Shown here in pieces: positions 15,769 through 24,688 of a stretch of 52,517 nucleotides of DNA; the first letter of the stretch is position 1, and each line of letters begins with the position of its first letter. This DNA is from Actinomycetota bacterium. Its GTDB lineage: Bacteria; Actinomycetota; Acidimicrobiia; Acidimicrobiales; Ilumatobacteraceae. Position numbers and translations under genes: made by a program. The notes beneath the pieces are model-generated. The model ran no database searches, had not been told where the DNA came from, and saw nothing but the letters and a program-made list of their open reading frames with translations. The DNA lies in contig VGAC01000012.1 in the NCBI GenBank assembly GCA_016870865.1, positions 1 to 52,517 of the forward strand, in the 5' to 3' direction.

Positions 15769-16500
15769 GTGAAACGGGGGTTTCTGCGCCGTGAGAGGGT
15801 CCGGCAGGGATTGATCGTTGTCGCGCTCGTCTGCGCCGCGACGGCCGCTTCCGGTGCCTCGCGGGTGCATGCCGGCCGTGGTGCTGTCGTCGTTCCCCCA
15901 TCGCTGCTGCAAACGACGTGGCGTTCACCCCAGATGATGACGAAAGAGGGCTTGCCCCGTCACGACGTGTTGCTCAATCGCGCGGTCGAAGCGTTGGCGG
16001 CATACGAGGCGTCCATTGCATCGAGCGACCCGAAGATCCTGAATCGTTATCAGCGTGCGCTGGCCGAAGTCGTGTCGATCGTTGCCGCACGAACGTTCGT
16101 GTCGCGCAGCGAGATGCTCGCGGCCTGGCAGACGACGTCGTCGCGGCACCAGAAGGCGATTCTCGTCGGCATGACGACTCTTGGAACCGGCTATTTGTTC
16201 GGTTCCGACGATCCCAAGAAGGGTCTCGACTGTTCAGGTCTTGTTGCCTTCGCATGGGCGGAGTCAGGGGTCGGGTTGCCGCTGAAATCAGACCGACAGA
16301 TCGACCGCTCACGCGAGGTGTCGCGCGAGGCGGCACGGGCCGGTGACATCGTCGGCTATCCGGGCCACACGATGATCTATCTCGGTGTGGGTGACATCGT
16401 GCTGCACTCCGCGCGCCCGAATTTGGGTGTGCGTGTGGGGCCGATCAACTGGAAGGAATCGAGGAATATCAAGTTCGCCGACCCGCTACCGGTCGACTAG
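15769..16500 (+). CDS. Secreted NlpC/P60 cysteine peptidase (peptidoglycan hydrolase)
   Basis: A 243-aa exported protein. The N-terminus has basic residues then a hydrophobic segment (GLIVVALVCAATAASGASRV), a likely signal peptide. The C-terminal NlpC/P60 domain has the catalytic Cys in KKGLDCSGLVAFAWAESG and the His in YPGHTMIYLGVGD. It should cleave peptide cross-links in cell-wall stem peptides. The middle helical segment (about 45-125) is a plausible coiled region. The GTG at 15769 is favoured over the open frame from 15730. It is the only plus-strand gene among the cox accessory genes, and its TAG stop shares CTAG with the converging xdhC stop. Confidence 0.87.
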   Translation: MKRGFLRRERVRQGLIVVALVCAATAASGASRVHAGRGAVVVPPSLLQTTWRSPQMMTKEGLPRHDVLLNRAVEALAAYEASIASSDPKILNRYQRALAEVVSIVAARTFVSRSEMLAAWQTTSSRHQKAILVGMTTLGTGYLFGSDDPKKGLDCSGLVAFAWAESGVGLPLKSDRQIDRSREVSREAARAGDIVGYPGHTMIYLGVGDIVLHSARPNLGVRVGPINWKESRNIKFADPLPVD

Positions 16501-17639
16501 TTCGTGTGAATCGGGCCGCTGGAATCGCGCAGTGACGGCGCGTTGCGGCCGGTGCGGCGTGCGATGATTTCCGCACAGATTGAAATGGCGGTTTCTTCGG
16601 GGGTGCGTGCGCCGAGGTCGAGTCCGATCGGTGACATCAGTCGCGCAAGGTCGTTGGGGTTCGTGACCCCGGCTTCGGCGAGACGTTCGAGACGCTTCGT
16701 GTGCGTCTTGCGCGAACCCATCACGCCGACGTAACCAACGCGAGTGGCCAGTGCACCCTGCACGGCGGGAACGTCGAATTTTGCATCGTGGGTGAGGATG
16801 CAGACTGCGTCGCGGGGCCCGAGTGTTTTGCCCTCGGCGGCGAACAGGTCGCCCGGCCACGACACGACCACGTTGTCGGCCATGGGGAAGCGGCGGCGTG
16901 TGGCGAAGACTTCGCGGGCGTCGCACACCGTGACGCGGTATCCGAGAATTTTCGCGACTCGGGCAAGTGCCGCGGTGAAGTCGACCGCACCGAAGATCCA
17001 CATTTGCGGGGCGGGCGCAAAGCTCTCGACGAACACCTTGACCGTGGGTGTATCGACGAGGTCCTCGGGCGTGGTTTGGCCCTCGGGTCCGTAGTGGCGG
17101 ACACCCGTGGTGCCCGCCTCGAGTTCTCCGAGGGCGTCGCGCACGACGATGCGGTCGAGTTCGGCGTTGCCGAGCGAACCGCCGGGTGTCTCGCCGGGGG
17201 TGATCAGCATCGTCGCGCCGGTGTGTGGTCCGTCGATGACGGTGGCAACGGCGACGGGTTCGTGCGAGCGGATGCGCGCATCGAGAATGTCGAGTGCGGC
17301 GGTTCCGGCTCGGGTGCCGATGAAGTTGTCGGCGGGCTGGATGAATAGGTGAATGGTGCCACCGCACGTGAGACCGACCGCAAAGGCCTCATCGTCGGAA
17401 TATCCGAACGTGACGACACGGGACGGGGCATCGCCGGCGAGGATGGCGAGGGCCTCGGAGACGACGGCGCCCTCCACGCAACCACCGCTGACAGAACCAA
17501 CGACCTGGCCCGAGGCACTGACGGCCATGGCGGCGCCGGGTTCGCGTGGCCCCGAGCCCTCGATGTCGACGACGCGTGCGATGGCAAAGCGTTCAGCGTT
17601 GCGGCGCCAGGCCGCGAACTCGGGGAGCAGATCGCGCAT
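16497..17639 (-). CDS. xdhC: XdhC/CoxI-family molybdenum hydroxylase maturation factor
   Basis: A 380-aa two-domain XdhC protein. The N-terminal XdhC/CoxI domain carries VSGGCVEGAVV, and the C-terminal Rossmann domain carries VGVMGSRKTHTKRLERLAEA and the closing SPIGLDLGARTPEETAISI. Relatives bind molybdenum cofactor and promote its sulphuration and insertion into xanthine dehydrogenase or CO dehydrogenase. The ATG at 17639 follows a TACACT -10 by 7 bases, so it may be expressed from its own leaderless promoter as well as from coxD-coxE read-through. Confidence 0.88.
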   Translation of the reverse strand: MRDLLPEFAAWRRNAERFAIARVVDIEGSGPREPGAAMAVSASGQVVGSVSGGCVEGAVVSEALAILAGDAPSRVVTFGYSDDEAFAVGLTCGGTIHLFIQPADNFIGTRAGTAALDILDARIRSHEPVAVATVIDGPHTGATMLITPGETPGGSLGNAELDRIVVRDALGELEAGTTGVRHYGPEGQTTPEDLVDTPTVKVFVESFAPAPQMWIFGAVDFTAALARVAKILGYRVTVCDAREVFATRRRFPMADNVVVSWPGDLFAAEGKTLGPRDAVCILTHDAKFDVPAVQGALATRVGYVGVMGSRKTHTKRLERLAEAGVTNPNDLARLMSPIGLDLGARTPEETAISICAEIIARRTGRNAPSLRDSSGPIHTN

Positions 17640-17646
17640 GGGAGCA

Positions 17647-17652
17647 AGTGTA
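17647..17652 (-). promoter_or_regulatory. Candidate leaderless -10 box for xdhC
   Basis: Minus-strand TACACT, exactly 7 bases before the ATG at 17639, in the short gap after coxE. Confidence 0.45.
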
Positions 17653-17658
17653 CGGGCG

Positions 17659-18756
17659 TCAGTCGAGACGTGAGATGGCGCGACAGAGACGGTCGAGTGC
17701 GTCGATCGAATGGCCCTCGACGAAGTCGTCGACGTGTGGCAATGCGGCGGCCATCCCCTTGGCGAGCGGGGCATAGCCTTTGGTCACCTTCAGGGGGTTC
17801 ACCCAGATGGTGCGGAACGCCGCGCGGTGGAGACGCTGCATCTCGGCCCCGAGAAGTTCGGGATCACCGCGATCCCACCCGTCGGAGAGGATGACGAGGA
17901 TTGACCCACGGGCGAGGCCGCGCACGCCCCATTCGTCGTTGAACGTGCGCAGGCAGTCACCGAGGCGCGTGCCACCGCTCCAGTCCGAGACGTTGCGTGA
18001 GGCCCGGGTGATTGCCTCGTCGGGATTGCGTGTCGAGAGTTCCTTCGTCAGGCGGGTGAGGCGCGTTCCGAAGGTGAATGCCTCGACGCGCTGGCGGCCG
18101 GCCACTGCAGCATGCACGAAACGCAGGAAGGCCCGCGAGTAAGGCTCCATCGAACCGGATATGTCGAGCAGCAGAACGAGCCGGCGTAGTTTGTCGTCGG
18201 GCTGCCGCCAGTGGCGTCGAACGGGCTCGCCGCTCGAGCGCAGCGATGCGCGAACCGTGCGACGCAGGTCAGGGATGCTGTGGGTGCCGCGCGCAGAACG
18301 CAGCCGCAGCGAGCGACGGCGGGGGCCGGCGAGTCTCAGGCGCGTCATCAATTCTCGCGCCAGGTGCATTTCGTCGTCGGAGTATTCGGCAAAGTCCTTT
18401 TCGCGCAGCGTCTCAATGGCCGACCACCGCAGGGTGAAGGTGATGTCGGCTTCGTTCTGCGTCGTCGAATCGCTGTCGGGGGCTTCCTCGCCGTCGTCGG
18501 TGGCCAATGCAATGCGAATCGTCTCCGCTGACTCTTCCGTCACGTTCGCCGAACGTGCATCCCAGAAGACGGCAAAGGCCCGGTCAAAAGTCTCGAATTC
18601 CTCGGGGCGACGCACCAGCGTGGCGCGGCCCGACCAGTACACGTTCTTGCGCTCGCCCAGGCCGAGCCGGTGCAACGCGTCGACGAAGGTCACGACGCTG
18701 TCGACCGGGGCGACGATGCCGACACCGCGCAACACGCGCGCAAAAGCCACGGCCAT
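17659..18756 (-). CDS. coxE: CoxE-like von Willebrand factor A protein
   Basis: A 365-aa VWA-containing CoxE-family protein. The metal-ion-dependent adhesion site reads LLLDISGSMEPYSRAFLRFV (DxSxS), followed by SGGTRLGDCLRTF, which supplies the MIDAS Thr. In carboxidotrophs CoxD (MoxR ATPase) and CoxE together assemble the [CuSMoO2] centre. The start is uncertain: ATG 18756 is 31 bases past the coxD stop, while a GTG at 18807 would add 17 residues and overlap coxD. The order coxD-coxE-xdhC on one strand supports a maturation role. Confidence 0.87.
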   Translation of the reverse strand: MAVAFARVLRGVGIVAPVDSVVTFVDALHRLGLGERKNVYWSGRATLVRRPEEFETFDRAFAVFWDARSANVTEESAETIRIALATDDGEEAPDSDSTTQNEADITFTLRWSAIETLREKDFAEYSDDEMHLARELMTRLRLAGPRRRSLRLRSARGTHSIPDLRRTVRASLRSSGEPVRRHWRQPDDKLRRLVLLLDISGSMEPYSRAFLRFVHAAVAGRQRVEAFTFGTRLTRLTKELSTRNPDEAITRASRNVSDWSGGTRLGDCLRTFNDEWGVRGLARGSILVILSDGWDRGDPELLGAEMQRLHRAAFRTIWVNPLKVTKGYAPLAKGMAAALPHVDDFVEGHSIDALDRLCRAISRLD

Positions 18757-18787
18757 CGCCTCGGCCTCGTTGGGCGAGGCAATCGAA

Positions 18788-19720
<933 letters not shown>

Positions 19721-19726
19721 GCGCAA

Positions 19727-19732
19727 AGCCTA
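19727..19732 (-). promoter_or_regulatory. Candidate leaderless -10 box for coxD
   Basis: Minus-strand TAGGCT, 6 bases before GTG 19720, in the 38-base gap after the flavoprotein gene. It favours the GTG over the TTG start. Confidence 0.42.
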
Positions 19733-19758
19733 CGAGTCAAAGCCGCTTTCCCCGACTC

Positions 19759-21180
19759 TCACGAGTCGAAACCGAGTCCGAGACGATCAAGGGAGCGGAG
19801 CCAGAGGTTTCGTTTGCCGGTTCTGTCTTCGCGGCGCATCGACCAGCGTGTTGCCTGGATGCCGATGAAACGGAACGGCTCGGGTGGGAAGGGAAGCGGC
19901 TTGTCCTGCACGAACTTGGTCGAGGAGGCCTTGGTGCGGCGACCGTCGAGCTGATCGACCAGCACTTCCGCGCCGAAACGCGACGAGCCCGTGCCCAGTC
20001 CGGTGTAGCCCAGTGCATAGGCGACGCGGCCACCCATTGCACGGCCCCAAAACACCGTGAAGCGCGTGCACGTGTCGATGGCCCCGCCCCACATGTGGCT
20101 AAAGCGCACGTCGTCCAACTGCGGGAACGTCTCGAAGAAGTGGCGCGAGAGAAGGGCCCACGACTCGGGCCGTGATTCGAGCTCGGTGTTCACTCTTCCG
20201 CGGAAGTAGTACACCGCGTCGTAACCACCCCAGAGAATCCGGTTGTCGGCGGTGAGTCGGTAGTAGTGGAACTGATTCGGAATGTCGGAGAGACCCTGCC
20301 GATTCTTCCAGCCGATCGATTCAAGCTGGTCGTCGGTCAGCGGTTCGGTGACCATGCAGTAGTCGTAGACCGGAATGATGTAGTGGCTGAGGCGTTTGAG
20401 CAGCGGTTTGAACGCGTTGGTACACAGCGCTACCTTGCCGGCACGCACGCGGCCCAGTGAGGTCTCGACGAGCACACCGACGCCGTCACGTTCAAGGGAT
20501 GTCGCCCTCGTGTCCTCGAAGATGCGCACGCCGAGTGATTCGGCGACTCGCTTCAATCCCCAGGCGAGGCGTGCGGGGTCGACGAGAGCCGCGCGTTCCT
20601 TGCGCCACAGGCCACCTACGTAGGTGGGTGAGTGAATCTGTGCCTGCATCGCCTCGCGGTCGAGCCACTCGACGTTGTGGCCAAGCGAGCGCAACTGGTG
20701 GAAGTCCTCGCGCATCTCGTCGCTGTACGACGACGGATGGAATGTCGTGGCGACATCGATGACCCCCGTACGCTCGAAGTCGCAATCGATGTTGTAGCGG
20801 CGAATCGCCGCCTCGATTTCGTTTAGGTTGTGGAGACCGAGTTCTTCGAGAACGGGAATCTCGTCGGCAAAGCGTTGCTGGGCGTTTGCAATGCCGTGGG
20901 TCAGGGACGCCTCCATGAAACCGCCGTTGCGGCCGCTTGCCGCCGAGCCCACCTGTTGGGCGTCGAGGAGAATGATGTCCCGCGACGGGTCACGTTCCTT
21001 GGCGATGATGGCTGTCCACAGACCGGTATAACCGCCGCCGACGATGCACAGGTCGCAGCTCTCGGTGCGCACCAGCGTCGGGTTGGCGTCGGGTTCGTCG
21101 GCGTCGTCGTACCAGTACGGATATGGATCCGCATCGGCGATCGCATCTAGATGACGCGGATCAATCGCCGGGTTTTCCAT
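19759..21180 (-). CDS. FAD-dependent amine oxidase (DAO family, PuuB-like)
   Basis: A 473-aa flavoprotein of the D-amino-acid-oxidase superfamily. The dinucleotide motif is CDLCIVGGGYTGLWTAIIAK, followed by SAASGRNGGFMEASLTHG, the pattern of gamma-glutamylputrescine oxidases and related amine dehydrogenases, and the C-terminal FAD contact GRVAYALGYTGLGTGSSR. It probably oxidises an amine or N-methyl amino acid. The ATG at 21180 has GGTGGGGTGA upstream. It sits immediately before coxD-coxE-xdhC on the same strand and is divergent from an SDR gene. The link to the molybdenum enzyme is inference from position. Confidence 0.83.
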   Translation of the reverse strand: MENPAIDPRHLDAIADADPYPYWYDDADEPDANPTLVRTESCDLCIVGGGYTGLWTAIIAKERDPSRDIILLDAQQVGSAASGRNGGFMEASLTHGIANAQQRFADEIPVLEELGLHNLNEIEAAIRRYNIDCDFERTGVIDVATTFHPSSYSDEMREDFHQLRSLGHNVEWLDREAMQAQIHSPTYVGGLWRKERAALVDPARLAWGLKRVAESLGVRIFEDTRATSLERDGVGVLVETSLGRVRAGKVALCTNAFKPLLKRLSHYIIPVYDYCMVTEPLTDDQLESIGWKNRQGLSDIPNQFHYYRLTADNRILWGGYDAVYYFRGRVNTELESRPESWALLSRHFFETFPQLDDVRFSHMWGGAIDTCTRFTVFWGRAMGGRVAYALGYTGLGTGSSRFGAEVLVDQLDGRRTKASSTKFVQDKPLPFPPEPFRFIGIQATRWSMRREDRTGKRNLWLRSLDRLGLGFDS

Positions 21181-21193
21181 TTTTTCACCCCAC

Positions 21194-21210
21194 CGGGAAA
21201 CGTTTTCCCG
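21194..21210. promoter_or_regulatory. Inverted repeat between divergent flavoprotein and SDR genes
   Basis: CGGGAAA (21194-21200), three-base spacer, TTTCCCG (21204-21210): a perfect 7-bp inverted repeat centred on the AACGTT core, in a 72-base divergent control region. It is a plausible operator. Confidence 0.4.
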
Positions 21211-21240
21211 ATACCCACAGACTACCTGCAGGCCACCGAA

Positions 21241-21246
21241 TAAGGT
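21241..21246 (+). promoter_or_regulatory. Candidate leaderless -10 box for the SDR gene
   Basis: TAAGGT lies 6 bases before the ATG at 21253; no Shine-Dalgarno is present. Confidence 0.42.
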
Positions 21247-21252
21247 CGGCCC

Positions 21253-21999
21253 ATGGATCTTGGAATTTCCGACAAAAGGGCAATTGTCGCGGCGGGAACC
21301 GCGGGTCTGGGTCTGGCAACCGCGGTCAGTCTTGCGCGTAATGGTGCAAAAGTCGTGATTTGTGGTCGCGATGAACAACGTTTGCAGCACGCAATCGATG
21401 CTGTGGGTCACGGATGTGTCGGGATTCAACATGACGTTGCGACGCATGCGACGGCGATGCAATTCGTGACAAAGGCAATCGACGCATTGGGTGGTGTCGA
21501 CATTCTGGTGACAAACGGTGGTGGGCCGCAGCCCGGATCCGCTCTCGACACACCCATCGACAAATATCCCGCGGCGCTGGAACTGAGCCTGTTGTCCGTC
21601 ATCGGCATGTGCCAGGTCGCCCTGCCGAACATGCGTGCGCAGAAGTGGGGGCGCATCATTGCGATCACATCGGTGTCGGTCAAGCAGCCGATCGCCACGC
21701 TGGCTCTGTCGAACACGGCACGCGCCGGTGTCACCGGGTACCTGAAGTCGCTCGCCCGCGACGTTGCAAGTGAGGGTGTCACGGTGAACTCCGTGCAGCC
21801 CGGTATCCACCTCACCGACCGCATCAAGGTCGTGTCAGGGGACACGCTCTCGGCACAGGCGCTCGGGATTCCCGCGGGCTTCATCGGCGACCCGGCCGAC
21901 TTTGGTGAGATTTGCGCGTTCTTCGCCAGCGAGCAAGCGAAGTACATCACCGGGGCACACCTCAATGTGGACGGCGGCCAGTACGCCGGCCTCCAGTAA
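21253..21999 (+). CDS. Short-chain dehydrogenase/reductase with altered catalytic motif
   Basis: A 248-aa SDR. The cofactor loop is VAAGTAGLGLATAVSLA, NGGG replaces the usual NNAG, and the C-terminal YITGAHLNVDGGQYAG is standard. The catalytic YxxxK is not conserved: 13 residues after Ser140 the motif reads Ser153-Asn-Thr-Ala-Arg157. An S-N-x-x-R form occurs in a subset of proteins annotated as 3-oxoacyl-ACP-reductase-like, so this is probably a real subfamily and not a decayed gene. It is likely co-transcribed with the Dabb gene 90 bases downstream. Confidence 0.83.
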   Translation: MDLGISDKRAIVAAGTAGLGLATAVSLARNGAKVVICGRDEQRLQHAIDAVGHGCVGIQHDVATHATAMQFVTKAIDALGGVDILVTNGGGPQPGSALDTPIDKYPAALELSLLSVIGMCQVALPNMRAQKWGRIIAITSVSVKQPIATLALSNTARAGVTGYLKSLARDVASEGVTVNSVQPGIHLTDRIKVVSGDTLSAQALGIPAGFIGDPADFGEICAFFASEQAKYITGAHLNVDGGQYAGLQ

Positions 22000-22089
22000 G
22001 GATTTCGGCGCGCCCAGATGCAGGTTTCGGCAAGATTTACGCCGAGAAATACGATCGCCCGAAGTGGCAATGTCAATGGAGGAGAAGAA

Positions 22090-22389
22090 GTGTTCATTCA
22101 TAACGTGTTCTTCAAATGGAAAGCGGGCACGTCGGCGGCGGAGATCGCCCAGATGGCTGCGGCACTCGGCACGCTGCCCGGTGCGGTTCCGTCGATTCGC
22201 TCATACACGTTCGGTGCAGACCTTGGCCTTGGACAGCCGGGAGCGAGTTGGGACTTCGCGATTTTGGCTCAGTTTGAGGACGAAACAGGGTGGCGTGAAT
22301 ACCTCTCGCACCCCACACACGAAGCGGTTCGCGATGAGATCCTGGCTCCGCGTATTGCCGAGCGTGCGACAGTTCAGTTCAGCGTCTGA
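22090..22389 (+). CDS. Dabb (stress-responsive A/B barrel) domain protein
   Basis: A 99-aa dimeric alpha/beta-barrel protein: FIHNVFFKWKAGTSAAEIAQ at the start, then SYTFGADLGLGQPGASWDFA and LSHPTHEAVRDEILAP, which is the standard Dabb layout. Such proteins include small hydrolases and cyclases, and many have no known function. GTG at 22090 was chosen because a strong GGAGG (22079-22083) lies just upstream; the longer frame to 22018 is unlikely. Its last 11 bases overlap the converging PAP2 gene. Probably works with the SDR upstream. Confidence 0.8.
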   Translation: MFIHNVFFKWKAGTSAAEIAQMAAALGTLPGAVPSIRSYTFGADLGLGQPGASWDFAILAQFEDETGWREYLSHPTHEAVRDEILAPRIAERATVQFSV

Positions 22390-23302
22390 ATCTCGGTGTA
22401 AATCTTGACGTTTTCTGCACCTGGGTGCGCCGAGAACCCTCGTAGTGGGACCAGAAGCGGAACGCGATCAGCACGTACGCAACCCCGAGGATCCCGTCGG
22501 AGACGAAGTGCTCACCGAAGTAGACGAGTGTCAGCATCATCAACGCAGGGAAGACCACAACGACTGGTCGCAGCCAATTTGGCATTTGTTTTGCAAAGAA
22601 AAGGACGACGATCAGCGAGAAGGCGACGTGCAGGCTGGGAACTGCAGCGACCGGATTCACCACCTCGCGGCCACGTTCAATGACTCGTGACACCGTGTCG
22701 AGGCCGAGGTGCGTCCAGCCGCGCACCGTTGGCCGCGCGATCGCATCCATTCCGCCGTCCTTTGCGACCATCCACGGTGGTGCGGCGGGAAAGACGACGA
22801 AGGTGGCGACACCGAGCAGCAAAACCGTGGCCAGACGGCGGACGTATTGCACCCAGCGGTCACGGTTGCGGGCCCACAGTGCGATTGCGATACCCATCGG
22901 CACACAGAAGTGCGTGAAGTAGATGAGTGAACCCGCCACGTCGTACCAGCGCACCGAACCGGCCTCGTAGAAGTGTCGTTGCATCCACACGTTCGGGTCG
23001 GTGCCGAAGAACAACAATCGATCCACATCGCGGGGAAGGGTACGGTTCACGGGAAAACCAATCTGGTCGGCCATACCGCGCGAGTAGTCATAGGCGAACC
23101 ACATGGCGACGAACAACGAGAAGTCGCGCAGCATGAGGAACCAGTCGCGCCGCGGCCGGCCAACCGCGCCGCAAGCGAACCCGCCGAGCGCCCACGACAA
23201 CACGGCGATGCGATCGGTGGGCAGGCCATAGACGAACGCCGACCACACAAAGACGACGACATAAAGGCAGAATGCGGCGACCCGTAGGTGCCGGGAATCC
23301 AT
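22379..23302 (-). CDS. PAP2-superfamily membrane protein (inositol-phosphotransferase-like)
   Basis: A 307-aa integral membrane protein with about six hydrophobic segments. PAP2 active-site motifs are visible: VAAVPSLHVAFSLIVVLFF with the catalytic His, and VYFGEHFVSDGILGVAYV with the second His and Asp. The absence of a classical KxxxxxxRP first motif and the overall layout fit the Aur1/Ipt1-like (PAP2_3) branch, which transfers phosphoinositol-type head groups. A role in cell-envelope lipid synthesis is likely. It follows coxM by 21 bases on the same strand, but no functional link to it is evident. Confidence 0.8.
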   Translation of the reverse strand: MDSRHLRVAAFCLYVVVFVWSAFVYGLPTDRIAVLSWALGGFACGAVGRPRRDWFLMLRDFSLFVAMWFAYDYSRGMADQIGFPVNRTLPRDVDRLLFFGTDPNVWMQRHFYEAGSVRWYDVAGSLIYFTHFCVPMGIAIALWARNRDRWVQYVRRLATVLLLGVATFVVFPAAPPWMVAKDGGMDAIARPTVRGWTHLGLDTVSRVIERGREVVNPVAAVPSLHVAFSLIVVLFFAKQMPNWLRPVVVVFPALMMLTLVYFGEHFVSDGILGVAYVLIAFRFWSHYEGSRRTQVQKTSRFTPRFRR

Positions 23303-23323
23303 CGTTGTGCGGAAGAGCCCCGG

Positions 23324-24148
23324 CTACCTGGATGCTTCTTCCAGCGCACGACGCACGAGAACCGAAGCGAGGTGCTTGCGGTAGTCGCTCGTCGCGTTCA
23401 GGTCGGACTGTGGCTCGGCCTCGTTTGAAGCCTTTTGAGCCGCATCGGCAACCGATGCACCCGATGCAATGGCCGAGGCGACGCTGGAAGCCAGCACCGG
23501 AGTCGAACCCATGTTGACGAGACCGACACCAGATTCGCTGCCACGGCGCCATGCCGCAACACCCACGATCGCCCAGTCTTGGGCGCGACGATTGAACTTC
23601 TGGAAGCTCCAGCCCGCACCGTTCATCTTCGGCACGCGGATCTCGGTGAGCATCTCGTCGGGGCGCAATGCACTCTCCAAGAAGCCCTTGTAGAAGTCCT
23701 TCGCGGCGATTTCACGCGTACCCGACGCACCCTGCACGACGTAGGTCGCACCGAGGGCGAGGGTGGTCGCGGGAAGGTCGGAGGCCGGGTCGGCGTGGGC
23801 GATCGAACCACCGATCGTGCCGCGGTGACGCACCTGCGGGTCGCCAACGTGCCAGGCCGCATGTGCGAGCAACGGCACGTGCTGAGCAAGCACCGGCGAC
23901 TTCTCGACGTCCATGTGGCGCGTGAGCGCTCCGATGGCGATGTGGTCACCGGCGTCACGGATGTAGGAGAGATCGGAGAGACGACCAATGTCGACGAGAA
24001 CGCTGGGCGCTGCGAGGCGCAACTTCATGAGCGGCAGGAGGGAGTGGCCACCGGCGAGGAACTTTGCGTCTTCGCCGTACTCGGACACAAGGCTGATGGC
24101 CTCGGCGGCGGAGCCGGCACGCTTGTAGTCGAAGGCTGCGGGGAGCAT
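23324..24148 (-). CDS. coxM: Molybdenum hydroxylase FAD subunit (CoxM family)
   Basis: A 274-aa FAD-binding subunit of xanthine-dehydrogenase/CO-dehydrogenase-type enzymes. FAD motifs are LAGGHSLLPLMKLRLA near residue 30 and RGTIGGSIAHADPASDLPA near residue 110, followed by the CO-dehydrogenase flavoprotein C-terminal domain. It takes electrons from the CoxS iron-sulphur clusters and passes them to an external acceptor. Its ATG overlaps the coxS stop (ATGA). The gene order S-M, separated from L by an ABC exporter, is unusual. Confidence 0.9.
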   Translation of the reverse strand: MLPAAFDYKRAGSAAEAISLVSEYGEDAKFLAGGHSLLPLMKLRLAAPSVLVDIGRLSDLSYIRDAGDHIAIGALTRHMDVEKSPVLAQHVPLLAHAAWHVGDPQVRHRGTIGGSIAHADPASDLPATTLALGATYVVQGASGTREIAAKDFYKGFLESALRPDEMLTEIRVPKMNGAGWSFQKFNRRAQDWAIVGVAAWRRGSESGVGLVNMGSTPVLASSVASAIASGASVADAAQKASNEAEPQSDLNATSDYRKHLASVLVRRALEEASR

Positions 24149-24609
24149 CAGTTGCCACCCTTCGCGCATGCGAGAACCGACTGGATGATGTTGTGGTAAC
24201 CGGTGCAGCGGCAGAGATTGCCCTCGAGGCCGACACGAACTTCGTCCTCGGTGGGGTTGGCATTTTCTTCGAGCAATGAAATTGCGGCCATCACCATGCC
24301 CGGTGTGCAGTAACCGCACTGCAGACCGTGGTTCTGCATGAATGCTTCCTGCATCGGGTGCATCTTGCCGCCCTTGGCAAGGCCCTCGATCGTGGTGATG
24401 TTGCAACCATCGGCCTGTGCTGCCAGGATCGTGCAGCTCTTCACGGCTTCGCCGTTCAAATGCATCGAGCAGGCGCCGCAGCTCGACGTGTCGCAACCGA
24501 TGTTGGTACCGGTCAGCGCGAGATTCTCACGCAGGTATTGCACGAGCAGAGTGCGAGGTTCAATCTCGCTCTCGCGCAGTTCTCCGTTCACGGTGAGGCT
24601 GATCTTCAT
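24148..24609 (-). CDS. coxS: Molybdenum hydroxylase 2x[2Fe-2S] subunit (CoxS family)
   Basis: A 153-aa iron-sulphur subunit. The plant-ferredoxin-type cluster is bound by Cys39, Cys44, Cys47 and Cys59 (GCDTSSCGAC), and the second by Cys98, Cys101, Cys133 and Cys135 (CGYCTPG and NLCRCTGYHNI). It shuttles electrons from the molybdenum site in CoxL to the FAD in CoxM. The ATG at 24609 has AAGGGGAG upstream. All eight Cys ligands are present, so the subunit looks functional. Confidence 0.93.
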   Translation of the reverse strand: MKISLTVNGELRESEIEPRTLLVQYLRENLALTGTNIGCDTSSCGACSMHLNGEAVKSCTILAAQADGCNITTIEGLAKGGKMHPMQEAFMQNHGLQCGYCTPGMVMAAISLLEENANPTEDEVRVGLEGNLCRCTGYHNIIQSVLACAKGGN

Positions 24610-24650
24610 GGCTCCCCTTCTTGGCCCCGTCTTTGGGCGTTCCCCATACT

Positions 24651-24666
24651 GCCCCAAAGCGGGGGC
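24651..24666. terminator. GC-rich hairpin between ABC permease and coxS
   Basis: GCCCC (24651-24655), 6-base loop, GGGGC (24662-24666), in the 79-base gap after the permease stop on the minus strand. GGAACGCCC occurs twice around it. It could end the ABC transcript or attenuate coxS; no T-tract. Confidence 0.3.
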
Positions 24667-24688
24667 GTTCCTGCTAGCCGACGCGGGT

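Noticed and set aside
20901-21810. N-terminal extension of the amine oxidase to position 21810 (683 codons).
   Set aside because: The extra 210 codons run antisense to the SDR gene and have no similarity to the family; the family N-terminus and ribosome-binding site fit ATG 21180.
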